Source of the DNA: Flavobacterium sp. ACN6 | GTDB taxonomy: Bacteria; Bacteroidota; Bacteroidia; Flavobacteriales; Flavobacteriaceae | Direction: 5' to 3' | Assembly (NCBI RefSeq): GCF_002304005.1 | Contig: NZ_MRCQ01000010.1 | Location: 120,603 to 184,602, forward strand | Length of the DNA stretch: 64,000 nucleotides | In this document: positions 9,004-16,961 of the stretch, one piece after another | How the letters are laid out: every line of letters begins with the position of its first letter | Numbering within the stretch: position 1 is the stretch's first letter | Notes under the pieces: model-generated | Seen by the model: the letters and a program-made list of their open reading frames with translations, nothing else | Database searches by the model: none | Told to the model about the DNA's origin: nothing | Program-made: the position numbers and the translations under genes

Positions 9004-9076
9004 TTGGTATCATTAGCTTAAAAAATTCAACACTAAACTTAACATTCTAATAATCTAAGAATTACAAGATTAATCT

Positions 9077-9084
9077 TATATTTG
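9077..9084 (+). promoter_or_regulatory. Possible -7 box of the lipoprotein gene
   Basis: TATATTTG fits the flavobacterial TAnnTTTG -7 consensus and lies 60 bases before the ATG at 9144. No exact TTG was found at the expected -33 distance, so the call is tentative. Confidence 0.35.
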
Positions 9085-9143
9085 ATTTCAAGAATTCAAA
9101 TTCTTAGAATCCTGTAAAGCTAAATGAGTCCTATCTAAAGATT

Positions 9144-9551
9144 ATGAAAAAATTATTACTATTGTCACTTCTTCAAAGTATCTTAATTTCTTGCTCAAAC
9201 GATAATGATATCATTCCCGACGGTACATCTGGTGATATTCATGGCTCATGGCAGTTAAAAGCCGTATATGTTTCAGGAGTTAGACAGTCTTTAAGTGAAT
9301 GCCGTCTTTATGAAGGTGTAGCATTTGAAGATAATTCTATTATAATGGTGAAAACTGAAGAAAAAGTTAGTGCACCTTGCACAATTACCACTGTCGAAGG
9401 AACTTTTCAAAGAACAGACAATACTTTATCGATCACATTTCCTAATGAGAACAAGAAATCTAAGATCAAGGAACTTACATCTGTAAAATTGGTTTTAATT
9501 TCTGAAAATGCAGCAGAAACGCTGGAGTACGAAAAAGCGACACCTCTTTAA
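9144..9551 (+). CDS. Small lipocalin-like lipoprotein
   Basis: A 135-residue secreted protein with a lipoprotein signal (MKKLLLLSLLQSILISC, Cys at about 17), so it should be anchored to the outer or inner membrane after processing. The mature part has the pattern of lipocalin-like Bacteroidota lipoproteins: GSWQLKAVYVSG near the start, then a short beta-rich barrel with two Cys (SECRLYEG and SAPCTIT) that may form a disulfide. Function unknown. It is monocistronic, flanked by the terminator at 8975 and by the convergent LysR gene. Confidence 0.75.
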   Translation: MKKLLLLSLLQSILISCSNDNDIIPDGTSGDIHGSWQLKAVYVSGVRQSLSECRLYEGVAFEDNSIIMVKTEEKVSAPCTITTVEGTFQRTDNTLSITFPNENKKSKIKELTSVKLVLISENAAETLEYEKATPL

Positions 9552-9598
9552 AATATTACTAAAACTTACTGTATTTCATAATGACTGATTAGGGTTAT

Positions 9599-10489
9599 CT
9601 AAACCAAGTTTAGCATGGTCGCTTTTTTCTTAATTAAATTATGAAAAAGCACAAGTGACGCTTTTCTATAAATTCCTGAAGGAAATATAATAGTTGCTTC
9701 ACGAGTAATATTCTTGCTTTCTATTGGAACTGCTGTAAGTTCGGAAAAATGAAATAAAGAAGTATCCATTAATATAGTGGCCCATTTTTTTGTATTAACC
9801 AGTTCCAACAAGCTGTGAATATCGTTGATCTCTATTTTGGCGTTTAATTTTGTATTATTTTTTAAAAGCGTTTCATCTAGGAAATTCCTTATGCTGTAAC
9901 TTTCCGACGGCAGCACTAAAGGCAATGCTGCTATTTTTTGAAATGTAATTTTTTTAAGGGTACTCAACGGATGTGATTTATGAACAATCAATGAAAGATT
10001 TGCAGAAAAAAGAGGTATCACATCAAGTTGATTATCGTCGGACGAAGGCATAAAGGAAAGCATACAATCAATTTCATACGAACGTATTTTTTGCATTAAA
10101 TCTGATGTAGAACCTAATACAATCTGAATCTGAATATCTGGAAATTCCTCATTAAATTCTGTAGCCGATTGCAGTAATAAATTTACAAGACCATAAGTAG
10201 ATCCAATAATTATTTTTCCTGTTTTCAGGTTATTCAAATCCATTAAAACCTGTTTTCCTTCTTCTGCCTGACGAATCGTTCTTCGCGCATATTCAAGCAT
10301 TATTTCTCCTGACTCTGTCAGTTTAACCCTCCTGCCAATTCTATCAAAAAGAAGCACATTTAGTGACGTTTCCAACTCTTTGATCTGATGTGATAATGTA
10401 CTTTGAGTAATATATAAATCCTCTGCAGCCTGAGTGAAATTTAAAAGTTCTGCCGCACGGACAAAATATTTTAATTGACGAAGTTCCAT
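9599..10489 (-). CDS. LysR family transcriptional regulator
   Basis: A DNA-binding regulator of about 296 residues. The winged-helix domain is at the N-terminus (MELRQLKYFVRAAELLNFTQ, then STLSHQIKELE and LLFDRIGRRVKLTESG). A periplasmic-binding-type effector domain follows (GKIIIGSTYGL, DCMLSF, LVLPSESYSIR). I chose the ATG at 10489 because the family almost always begins at MELRQL; an in-frame ATG at 10516 would add nine residues. The gene is divergent from the unknown gene at 10619 and the quinone oxidoreductase at 11188. It most likely controls these from the 129-base intergenic region, where a T-N11-A palindrome is seen. The inducer is unknown; the nearby redox enzymes suggest quinones or electrophiles. 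Confidence 0.92.
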   Translation of the reverse strand: MELRQLKYFVRAAELLNFTQAAEDLYITQSTLSHQIKELETSLNVLLFDRIGRRVKLTESGEIMLEYARRTIRQAEEGKQVLMDLNNLKTGKIIIGSTYGLVNLLLQSATEFNEEFPDIQIQIVLGSTSDLMQKIRSYEIDCMLSFMPSSDDNQLDVIPLFSANLSLIVHKSHPLSTLKKITFQKIAALPLVLPSESYSIRNFLDETLLKNNTKLNAKIEINDIHSLLELVNTKKWATILMDTSLFHFSELTAVPIESKNITREATIIFPSGIYRKASLVLFHNLIKKKATMLNLV

Positions 10490-10522
10490 CTTATCTAATT
10501 TTTTATAAAAATACAATTCTAA

Positions 10523-10537
10523 ATCGAAAATTTCGAT
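10523..10537. promoter_or_regulatory. Candidate LysR operator (T-N11-A palindrome)
   Basis: ATCGAAAATTTCGAT is an interrupted palindrome containing T-N11-A, the usual core of LysR-type binding sites. It lies in the divergent region between the LysR gene and the operon starting at 10619, 34 bases from the regulator start. Expected use: autoregulation and control of the divergent operon. Confidence 0.5.
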
Positions 10538-10618
10538 CGTTTAGATCTAAAAATATCATTTCCACGATTGGTATACATTATCGAACTTTGACATAAGTTA
10601 ATTTAAAAAATAGAAAAG

Positions 10619-11176
10619 ATGGAAATCGTACAAAAACCCGAAAATGCATTATCAGCATCAATTGTTTCAGCAATAATAAATGCTCCAATTGAAAAAATTA
10701 ATATAGCCGACTGGCTTCTAAATCTGCCGGATGCCGAATACCAGCGTTGTTCTGTGAACCATATTGCTGCCGGAATTACTTCAAATTTTGAAGGAATACC
10801 CATGTCAATTAATGTAGAATATGTGGGAACTGCACTTGTTGTACAACACTATATCTTTGATCAATATCGTGCTGATTATTGCCGTATGTTATCTGTTTCT
10901 GATACTATTACAGCAAGTGGAAGATCTAAAGTACAAGTTCTTTGGGAATTGAAAGCAGAAAGAATCGATGAAAAAACATCCAAATTCACCAATACAATTC
11001 ATGCAACTGCTACACCTGAATTTTTAAATTTCATCAAAGCAAACGGGATTTCTTTAGCGGAAGCAGCAAAAGCAAGACAAGAAGCCTCTGATGCCCACAA
11101 CCACGAAGAAACGCCTCTGTTTGCAAAAAGTATTGAGAACAAAGCCTTATTTGGAAAATATAATCTACCTTTTTAA
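10619..11176 (+). CDS. Conserved protein of unknown function next to a quinone oxidoreductase
   Basis: A 185-residue soluble protein without signal peptide. The central part (VNHIAAGITSNFEGIPMSINVEYVGTALVVQHYIF, in two adjoining strands) and SKVQVLWELKAERIDEKTSKFTNTIHATATPEFL look beta-rich, as in START/SRPBCC-type ligand-binding folds. The C-terminal part is helical with a His-rich DAHNHEE segment. I do not recognise a named family with confidence. It is the first gene of a two-gene operon (11 bases to the next start) divergent from a LysR regulator, so it probably belongs to the same response to a small redox-active or aromatic compound. Confidence 0.6.
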   Translation: MEIVQKPENALSASIVSAIINAPIEKINIADWLLNLPDAEYQRCSVNHIAAGITSNFEGIPMSINVEYVGTALVVQHYIFDQYRADYCRMLSVSDTITASGRSKVQVLWELKAERIDEKTSKFTNTIHATATPEFLNFIKANGISLAEAAKARQEASDAHNHEETPLFAKSIENKALFGKYNLPF

Positions 11177-11187
11177 AAAATTAGATT

Positions 11188-12162
11188 ATGAAAGCTATTA
11201 CAATAACAAAATTTGGAGGTCCTGAAGTTTTGCAGTTAACAGAAGTTCCTGATTTAGTTCCTTCTAAAAATGAAGTCTTAATTCAAGTAAAAGCGTCTGG
11301 TATTAATAGAAGTGACATTCTACAGCGTCAGGGAAAATATGCCGCTCCAGACAGTACTTCTAATGAAATTCCAGGTCTTGAAGTATCTGGTATTATTACA
11401 GCATGTGGTCCAGAAGTTACACAATGGAAAAAAGGAGATGAGGTTTGTGCCCTCCTTGCTGGCGGCGGCTATGCCGAATATGTTGTTGTTAAAGAAGGTC
11501 AGTGTCTGCCTATTCCAAGTGGTTTCAATTTTGTAGAAGCGGCCAGTCTTCCTGAAACGGTATTTACAGTTTGGTCTAACATTTTTGAGCGAGGAAAACT
11601 CAAACCTGGTGAATCTCTATTGGTTCACGGAGGCAGCAGCGGGATCGGAATTACAGCTATTCAAATTGCTCACGCTCTAGGCTCAAAAGTTTTTACAACA
11701 GTTGGTTCAGAGGAAAAAGCAAAGTATTGTGATGCATTAGGTTCTGATATTTCTATTAATTATAAAACAGAGGATTTTGAAGAAATTTTAAAAAGCAAAG
11801 GTGTAGATGTCATTCTTGATATGATAGCCGGACCTTATTTTCAAAAAAATCTCAATATATTAAATGAAGATGGAAGACTGATTCATATTAATGCGGAGAA
11901 TGGTAAAGACGTAGACCTTGATATCTGGCAGTTAATGGTAAAAAGAATCACGATTACTGGAAGTACTTTACGCGGAAGAGATTATGACTATAAAAAACGA
12001 TTAACAAAAGAAGTTTCCCAAAATATTTGGCCATTAATTGAAAATGGAAAATTCAAACCTGTTATTTACAAAACATTTTCATATCAAAATGCAGTAAAAG
12101 CTCATCAATGCATGGAAGAAGGCAGTCATATAGGTAAAATTATACTGGATTGGGAATCCTGA
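11188..12162 (+). CDS. NAD(P)H-quinone oxidoreductase, MDR superfamily (PIG3/QOR-like)
   Basis: A zinc-free medium-chain reductase that uses NADPH to reduce quinones or enals in the cytoplasm. The N-terminal GroES-like fold is marked by GGPEVLQL and ASGINRSDILQRQGKY, which is typical of the PIG3/TP53I3 branch. GLEVSGII, GDEVCALLAGGGYAEY and the nucleotide-binding VHGGSSGIGITAIQIA follow. No catalytic zinc Cys/His set is seen. The length (324) matches the family. It follows the unknown gene at 10619 by 11 bases and ends just before a strong bidirectional terminator. Likely role: detoxification under LysR control. Confidence 0.9.
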   Translation: MKAITITKFGGPEVLQLTEVPDLVPSKNEVLIQVKASGINRSDILQRQGKYAAPDSTSNEIPGLEVSGIITACGPEVTQWKKGDEVCALLAGGGYAEYVVVKEGQCLPIPSGFNFVEAASLPETVFTVWSNIFERGKLKPGESLLVHGGSSGIGITAIQIAHALGSKVFTTVGSEEKAKYCDALGSDISINYKTEDFEEILKSKGVDVILDMIAGPYFQKNLNILNEDGRLIHINAENGKDVDLDIWQLMVKRITITGSTLRGRDYDYKKRLTKEVSQNIWPLIENGKFKPVIYKTFSYQNAVKAHQCMEEGSHIGKIILDWES

Positions 12163-12180
12163 AAATTATTCTTTAATTGG

Positions 12181-12221
12181 AATCAACCCCTCCAAAATTA
12201 TATAATTTGGAGGGGTTGATT
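12181..12221. terminator. Shared terminator between convergent genes
   Basis: Perfect 16-bp stem (12181-12196 with 12206-12221) containing ACCCCTCC/GGAGGGGT, with a nine-base AT loop. It sits between the quinone oxidoreductase and the convergent aldehyde dehydrogenase. The T tracts are short on both sides. Confidence 0.75.
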
Positions 12222-12259
12222 ATCTTTAACGCAATCTTGGAAGATGATGCATTTTAAAA

Positions 12260-13654
12260 TTACAGAAATTTACTTTTAAAAACAGTTAGTTTTTCTCTAG
12301 TCATATCCTCTATTGTATAGGAGATTCCGCCCATACCTAATCCCGAAGAATCTCTGCCGCCAAACGGCATCCAGTCTACTCTAAAAGCTGTATTGTCATT
12401 GATCATAACAGCAGTTGCGTTTAATTTTTTAGCCGTGTCTAATGCCATATCAATGTTTTTTGTAAAAACTGCTGCTTGAAAGTGAACTTCCAATGCATTT
12501 GCTTTTTGAATGGCTTCGTCCCTATTTGTAAACGGATAAATACAAACAACAGGACCAAAAATCTCGTTGGTAGAAACTTTTGAATTTTCTGAAGGATTGA
12601 ATAAAATGGTTGTTTCAAAACAAGTATCAGAAATACGTTTTCCGCCTGCAATTAATTTGGCACCTTCTTCAATCGCTTCGTTAACCCATTCTTCAACTCT
12701 ATTTACTTCTTTTGTCGTAATAAGCGGACCTACATCAGTCTTTTCGTCAAACGGGTTTCCAACAATCAATTTATTCGCAGCTTGAGAAAACTCTTCCACA
12801 AAGCGATCACAAATTTCCTGATTCACATAAATTTTCTGAACCGAAACACAAACTTGTCCTGCATGATAAAAACCGCCTTTTACCAAATCTGGAATCATTT
12901 CGCTGAAATCGGCATCGCTTTCTACAATTACAGGCGCTGCTCCTCCGTGTTCTAAGGCACATCTCGTTCCTGGCGGCAATTTGCTTTTTAGAGACCATCC
13001 CACTTTCGCAGAACCTATGAAAGTTAAAAAATGAATTCTCGAGTCGGTTACTATTAATTCAGCTGTTTCATTATCACATAAAACGACTTGCAGCCATCCA
13101 TCGGGTAAACCAGCTTCTTTCAAAATATCGGCCAACGCAAGACCAGACAACGGCGTATTACTTGATGGTTTAAATATAACCGGACAGCCTGCTGCTACTG
13201 CAGTTGCAATTTGATGTACCGCAAGATTTAGCGGATGATTAAACGCACTAACTGCTGCAACAACACCAATAGGTTCTTTTGTTGTAAAAGCAATTCTGTT
13301 GACAGAAGCTTCTGTAAGTCCCATCGGAATCTGCTCGCCTTTAATTTGCGCTATATGTTCCGCAGCCAGTTTTACTCCTTTGATCGCTCTTAGAATTTCT
13401 GCTTTGGAGTCTTTATAAGGTTTTCCGCCTTCGCTGATTGCCAAATGTATCAGCTCTTCGCTTCTATCATTCATTATTGCAGCTGCTTTTTCTAATATTT
13501 CAATTCTTTTAAAAGCAGGAATCCAATTCGATTGATCATTAAATAAACTCTGTGCTGTATTCAGTATAATATCAACTTCACTTTTATCTAGCAGCGGTAA
13601 CTCTTTTACCAGACTTAGATCGTATGGGAATATAATTTTCGTTGTCTTTTCCAT
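12260..13654 (-). CDS. Aldehyde dehydrogenase family protein
   Basis: An NAD(P)-dependent oxidoreductase of about 464 residues that turns an aldehyde into an acid. Visible features: the cofactor-binding FNHPLNLAVHQIATAVAAG and VIFKPSSNTPLSG, the glycine-rich FIGSAKVG, the general-base Glu in CALEHGG (about 235) and the nucleophile Cys in AGQVCVSVQ (about 269). The 34-residue spacing of these two is normal for the family. FGPVVCIYPF and MPFGGRDSSGLGMGG mark the C-terminal part. GLxxP-type features resemble lactaldehyde or non-phosphorylating glyceraldehyde dehydrogenases, but the substrate is not certain. ATG at 13654 (MEKTTK) is preferred; an ATG six codons earlier is possible. It is downstream of the ABM and DJ-1 genes. 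Confidence 0.9.
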   Translation of the reverse strand: MEKTTKIIFPYDLSLVKELPLLDKSEVDIILNTAQSLFNDQSNWIPAFKRIEILEKAAAIMNDRSEELIHLAISEGGKPYKDSKAEILRAIKGVKLAAEHIAQIKGEQIPMGLTEASVNRIAFTTKEPIGVVAAVSAFNHPLNLAVHQIATAVAAGCPVIFKPSSNTPLSGLALADILKEAGLPDGWLQVVLCDNETAELIVTDSRIHFLTFIGSAKVGWSLKSKLPPGTRCALEHGGAAPVIVESDADFSEMIPDLVKGGFYHAGQVCVSVQKIYVNQEICDRFVEEFSQAANKLIVGNPFDEKTDVGPLITTKEVNRVEEWVNEAIEEGAKLIAGGKRISDTCFETTILFNPSENSKVSTNEIFGPVVCIYPFTNRDEAIQKANALEVHFQAAVFTKNIDMALDTAKKLNATAVMINDNTAFRVDWMPFGGRDSSGLGMGGISYTIEDMTREKLTVFKSKFL

Positions 13655-13754
13655 AATTATTTTTTTGTACATGAATCTTACAATTTCATGATATGCACCT
13701 TAAATTTAATCAATTTGTGAAGGATTACAATGGTTTAATCCACAATAATTGAAA

Positions 13755-14060
13755 TTAATATGCTAAAGGTTTTGCTAAAACAATTTCTCTATTTTCTAAT
13801 AAAGGCACAATTTTTCCGATTACTATATCCTGAAAATATGCTGCATTTCTATGTTCTGTAATTGCAGATTCTGTAGTGTAGCCTTCAAATAATAGAATTG
13901 TATTTTGATCTGAAATGCTTTGATGAATTTTGTAAAACAAATTCCCTTCTTCTTTTATACTTTCGTCATGTACCGTTTTTAATAATTGTAAAACGTTTTC
14001 TACCTGACCTTCTTTTACTTTCCATGTTGCGAAAACATGAACTGGATTTTGATTTTCCAT
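13755..14060 (-). CDS. Antibiotic biosynthesis monooxygenase (ABM) domain protein
   Basis: A 101-residue dimeric ferredoxin-like fold protein of the YgiN/ABM type, which act as cofactor-free quinol monooxygenases or related enzymes. VFATWKVKEGQVENVLQLL, the EEGNLFYKIHQS strand, LLFEGYTTESAITEHRNAAYF with the usual His, and a final KIVPLL helix follow the family order. No signal peptide. It lies between the DJ-1-like gene and the aldehyde dehydrogenase, all on the minus strand. Along with the quinone oxidoreductase across the terminator, this suggests a local theme of quinone or aldehyde stress. Confidence 0.8.
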   Translation of the reverse strand: MENQNPVHVFATWKVKEGQVENVLQLLKTVHDESIKEEGNLFYKIHQSISDQNTILLFEGYTTESAITEHRNAAYFQDIVIGKIVPLLENREIVLAKPLAY

Positions 14061-14100
14061 TTTGATTTCTTTTATAATTATTTTTTCAGTTTTAATAATG

Positions 14101-14147
14101 AAATTATACTGACCTTCATCCAGAATTTGAAGAAGGTCAATATAATT
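14101..14147 (-). terminator. Probable terminator of the DJ-1/PfpI gene
   Basis: Long imperfect hairpin, GACCTTC (14111-14117) with GAAGGTC (14132-14138), extended by seven A-T pairs on each side with one mismatch. It lies directly after the minus-strand stop at 14154. The T-rich stretch is a little further away than normal, so strength is uncertain. Confidence 0.55.
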
Positions 14148-14153
14148 AGAAGA

Positions 14154-14948
14154 TCACTTTTTAGAAGCTTCTAAGATAACAATCATTTTTTCGGCTACAC
14201 CTTTTGCAGAAGCAGGATTTTGTCCCGTAACCAAATTACCATCTGCAATACTATGTGCCGACCAATTTGCTGCAGCGTGAAATTTTGCTCCTTGTCTGGT
14301 TAATGCAGTTTCAAGTAAGAAAGGCACATCCGCAATAGCGTAACCTCTTTCCTCTTCATCTGTAAATGAGGTGATATTTTTACCATTTACAAGATAAGTT
14401 CCATTGCTTAGTTTTACGTTTAATAAAGATACTGGACCGTGACAAACCGCTCCAACAACTGCATTTCGCTCGTACGTTTCTTTAATTACTTTTTTCAAAA
14501 GTTCATTCTCTGGCATATCCACCATTGGTGCTAATCCGCCTGGTACAAAAACGGCATCGTATTTACTTACATCAACATTTGAAAGTTTTACGGCTTTCTG
14601 CATCGCTTCCCATCCTTTTCCTGTTAGAAATGCAAGATTGTCTGGATCATTAGCCAAATTAAGGGCATCTAAATATGGTGTATCGCCCGTTAAACTGGCA
14701 AAATCAATTGCATAATCTGCTTTGTCAAATTCGGCATAAGGGTGTGCTACTTCAGGAAGAAAAGTTCCCGTTCTTCTGTTATTTGGTCCAATTGCATTGG
14801 CATTTGATACGATAATTAAAATTTTCTTTTCCATTTTGGTTTCTTTTTTAAGGGTTGTTTTTTGTTTTACTACTGTGTTCTCTTTTTGATTTTGTGCATT
14901 TGAAGAAAAAAAGGCAATGGCCGCTGATAGAATCAGAATCTTTTTCAT
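14154..14948 (-). CDS. Secreted DJ-1/PfpI family protein (Hsp31-like class)
   Basis: A 264-residue protein with a signal peptide (MKKILILSAAIAFFSSNAQ) and a DJ-1/PfpI alpha/beta domain. The nucleophile-elbow Cys is in GAVCHGPVSLL, preceded by FVPGGLAPMVD, and an acidic residue lies near AHPYAEFDKADY. The GxVCHGP motif and the FHAAANWSAHSI stretch place it with Hsp31-like proteins, which include glyoxalase III-type methylglyoxal-removing enzymes. A second ATG (MEKKILII, about residue 39) would give a cytoplasmic product of ordinary family length, so a dual or alternative start is possible. It precedes the ABM and aldehyde dehydrogenase genes on the same strand. Confidence 0.85.
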   Translation of the reverse strand: MKKILILSAAIAFFSSNAQNQKENTVVKQKTTLKKETKMEKKILIIVSNANAIGPNNRRTGTFLPEVAHPYAEFDKADYAIDFASLTGDTPYLDALNLANDPDNLAFLTGKGWEAMQKAVKLSNVDVSKYDAVFVPGGLAPMVDMPENELLKKVIKETYERNAVVGAVCHGPVSLLNVKLSNGTYLVNGKNITSFTDEEERGYAIADVPFLLETALTRQGAKFHAAANWSAHSIADGNLVTGQNPASAKGVAEKMIVILEASKK

Positions 14949-15028
14949 GTTGGTAATTTTTAAATTGGTACTGAATTATTTATAGGGCAAATTTATACCA
15001 GCTCCCCTCCTCAATACGAGGATGAAAG

Positions 15029-15060
15029 TCACAAAAAAAGTGTGACGAAAATCACACTTT
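15029..15060 (-). terminator. Rho-independent terminator of the Crp/Fnr gene
   Basis: Nine-base perfect stem AAAGTGTGA (15037-15045) with TCACACTTT (15052-15060), six-base loop. On the minus strand it is followed by a T run. It begins 17 bases after the regulator stop. Confidence 0.85.
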
Positions 15061-15077
15061 GAGAAGAAATAGCTATG

Positions 15078-15647
15078 TTATTTGTTGCTGGAGTAAAGCC
15101 TGCTGAGGGTTTCGCGGCTTACACCCAGATATTCTGCAATATATTTTTTGGGAATTTTTTGCATTAGATTTGGATAAAGTTCTGCAAATTCTTTATATCG
15201 CTGCTGCGGATTACTGGACAGTAACGATATTATTCTTTGCTGCAGCGCCATATAACCTTTGGTTAATTTTACCCTGAAAAAGTGTTCCATTTTATGAAGC
15301 GTAACAGAGAGCTGTTCTCTTCCGTCGAGTGTGAGACATAAAACTTCTCCCGGCTCCATGCAGACGACATACATATTCGCCGTCTTTTGATTGAAGTAGG
15401 AAATATAATCTGACATCCACCAATTTTCTGTAGCAAATTGTACGATGTGCTCTTTTCCTTCTTCATCAAGATAAAAAACCCTGAAAATGCCGCTCATAAT
15501 AATGTATTCATATTTTGCGTCATCACCTTGTTGAATAAGATATTGATTTTTCAATACCTTTCTTATCGTAAAAAAGGGCTTGATAGATTCAAACTCTTCA
15601 TCGCTGATGGGTATAATTTCTTCAATATGTTTTCTAAGTTTTTCCAT
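15078..15647 (-). CDS. Crp/Fnr family transcriptional regulator
   Basis: A 189-residue regulator with an N-terminal cyclic-nucleotide-binding-like barrel (QYLIQQGDDAKYEYIIMSGIFRVFYLDEEGKEHIVQFA) and a C-terminal helix-turn-helix (KYIAEYLGVSRETLSRLYSS). There is no Cys cluster for an iron-sulfur centre, so it is not an Fnr-type oxygen sensor, and its ligand is unknown. The same architecture is very common in Bacteroidota, often next to a stress gene it controls. The DJ-1/PfpI gene lies 130 bases downstream on the same strand beyond a terminator and is a candidate target. Confidence 0.88.
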   Translation of the reverse strand: MEKLRKHIEEIIPISDEEFESIKPFFTIRKVLKNQYLIQQGDDAKYEYIIMSGIFRVFYLDEEGKEHIVQFATENWWMSDYISYFNQKTANMYVVCMEPGEVLCLTLDGREQLSVTLHKMEHFFRVKLTKGYMALQQRIISLLSSNPQQRYKEFAELYPNLMQKIPKKYIAEYLGVSRETLSRLYSSNK

Positions 15648-15710
15648 AGGTTGTTTTTACCTTTTCAAAGATAATATTGTATTCCGTTTCGACCATAGGT
15701 TCTTATAAAA

Positions 15711-15748
15711 GAAAAAAACATTTTAGCGATTGCCAAAATGTTTTTTTC
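15711..15748 (-). terminator. Terminator after the MreB gene
   Basis: Perfect 14-bp stem (15711-15724 with 15735-15748, GAAAAAAACATTTT and its complement) with a ten-base loop. The arms supply the T run on either strand. It lies 31 bases after the mreB-like stop on the minus strand. Confidence 0.8.
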
Positions 15749-15778
15749 TAACTCCTAACTTTTTTTAGTAAGTAAGTT

Positions 15779-16807
15779 CTATTTTAGTAGCACACTTTTA
15801 TATTTTGCTATATTTTTTAAAACGGTTCCAGTTCCTCTTACTACTGCTCTTAAAGGATCCTCTGCAATGTAGACTGGTAGATCTGTTTTCTGCGAAATTC
15901 TTTTATCCAGACCACGAAGCATTGCGCCTCCTCCTGCCAGATACAAACCGGTATTATAAATATCAGCCGCAAGTTCGGGCGGTGTGACCGAAAGTGTTAC
16001 CATTATGGCGTCTTCAATTCGCAGCACCGATTTATCTAAAGCTCTTGCAATTTCTCTCGAAGTAATCCTTACCTCTTTGGGTTTACCTGTAAGCAAGTCT
16101 CTTCCGCGAACCATCATGTCTTCTGGGGCATCTTCCAGTGTTTCGATTGCAGCGCCTACCTCTATTTTTATCTGCTCCGCTGTAGCTTCACCAATATACA
16201 GGTTATGATGCGTTCTCATATAATACAGTATATCGCCCGTAAACACATCGCCAGCAATTTTTATGGATTTATCACAAATAATTCCACCAAGTGCAATTAC
16301 GGCAATTTCTGTAGTACCTCCTCCAATATCAACGACCATATTTCCTTTAGGAAGCATAACATCTAATCCCATTCCTATAGCGGCTGCCATTGGTTCATGA
16401 ATTAAAAAAACTTCTTTTCCATTTACTCTTTCGCAGGACTCTTTTACGGCTCTCATTTCAACTTCTGTAATTCCGCTTGGAATACAAACTACCATTCGGA
16501 GTGCAGGAGTAAAAAAGTTTTTCTTTAATTCGGGAATATTCTTTATAAACCAGCTGATCATTTTCTCCGAAGCATCAAAATCGGCTATAACTCCATCTTT
16601 AAGCGGACGTATTGTTTTAATATTCTCGTGTGTTTTCCCCTGCATTAAACTTGCTTCTTTACCGACAGCAATAATTTTTCCGTTTCTAATATCTCTTGCC
16701 ACAATTGAGGGACTATCTACAACAATTTTTCCATCATAAATTATCAAAGTATTTGCTGTTCCCAAATCCATTGCAATTTCCACTATCATAAAATCAAATA
16801 AACTCAT
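15779..16807 (-). CDS. MreB-like actin-family protein (orphan)
   Basis: A 342-residue bacterial actin of the MreB family. The nucleotide-binding fold is marked by IAMDLGTANTLIIYDG (phosphate 1), MVVDIGGGTTEIAVIALGG (phosphate 2), LIHEPMAAAIGMGL and the adenosine motif LAGGGAMLRGLDKRI. MreB filaments guide cell-wall synthesis in rod-shaped cells, at the inner face of the membrane. No mreC, mreD, pbp or rodA gene lies beside it. Instead it stands alone between a Crp/Fnr regulator and the GH95 gene, with its own terminator. It is therefore probably a second, accessory MreB, and the main mreBCD operon should be elsewhere. ATG at 16807 is used; a second in-frame Met (residue 7) is possible. Confidence 0.9.
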   Translation of the reverse strand: MSLFDFMIVEIAMDLGTANTLIIYDGKIVVDSPSIVARDIRNGKIIAVGKEASLMQGKTHENIKTIRPLKDGVIADFDASEKMISWFIKNIPELKKNFFTPALRMVVCIPSGITEVEMRAVKESCERVNGKEVFLIHEPMAAAIGMGLDVMLPKGNMVVDIGGGTTEIAVIALGGIICDKSIKIAGDVFTGDILYYMRTHHNLYIGEATAEQIKIEVGAAIETLEDAPEDMMVRGRDLLTGKPKEVRITSREIARALDKSVLRIEDAIMVTLSVTPPELAADIYNTGLYLAGGGAMLRGLDKRISQKTDLPVYIAEDPLRAVVRGTGTVLKNIAKYKSVLLK

Positions 16808-16961
16808 AATATCGTTTTATTTAAAAAACGGTATTATTGGTATTTTATTCTTTACGAATTGAAATTAGAGTATAATTGAATAGTATTAATACTAAAAAGC
16901 AGTTGAAATAAATCGAGCTTTCAGTTTATTGTATTGACTTTAATTTTAAATTTAGGAAAAT

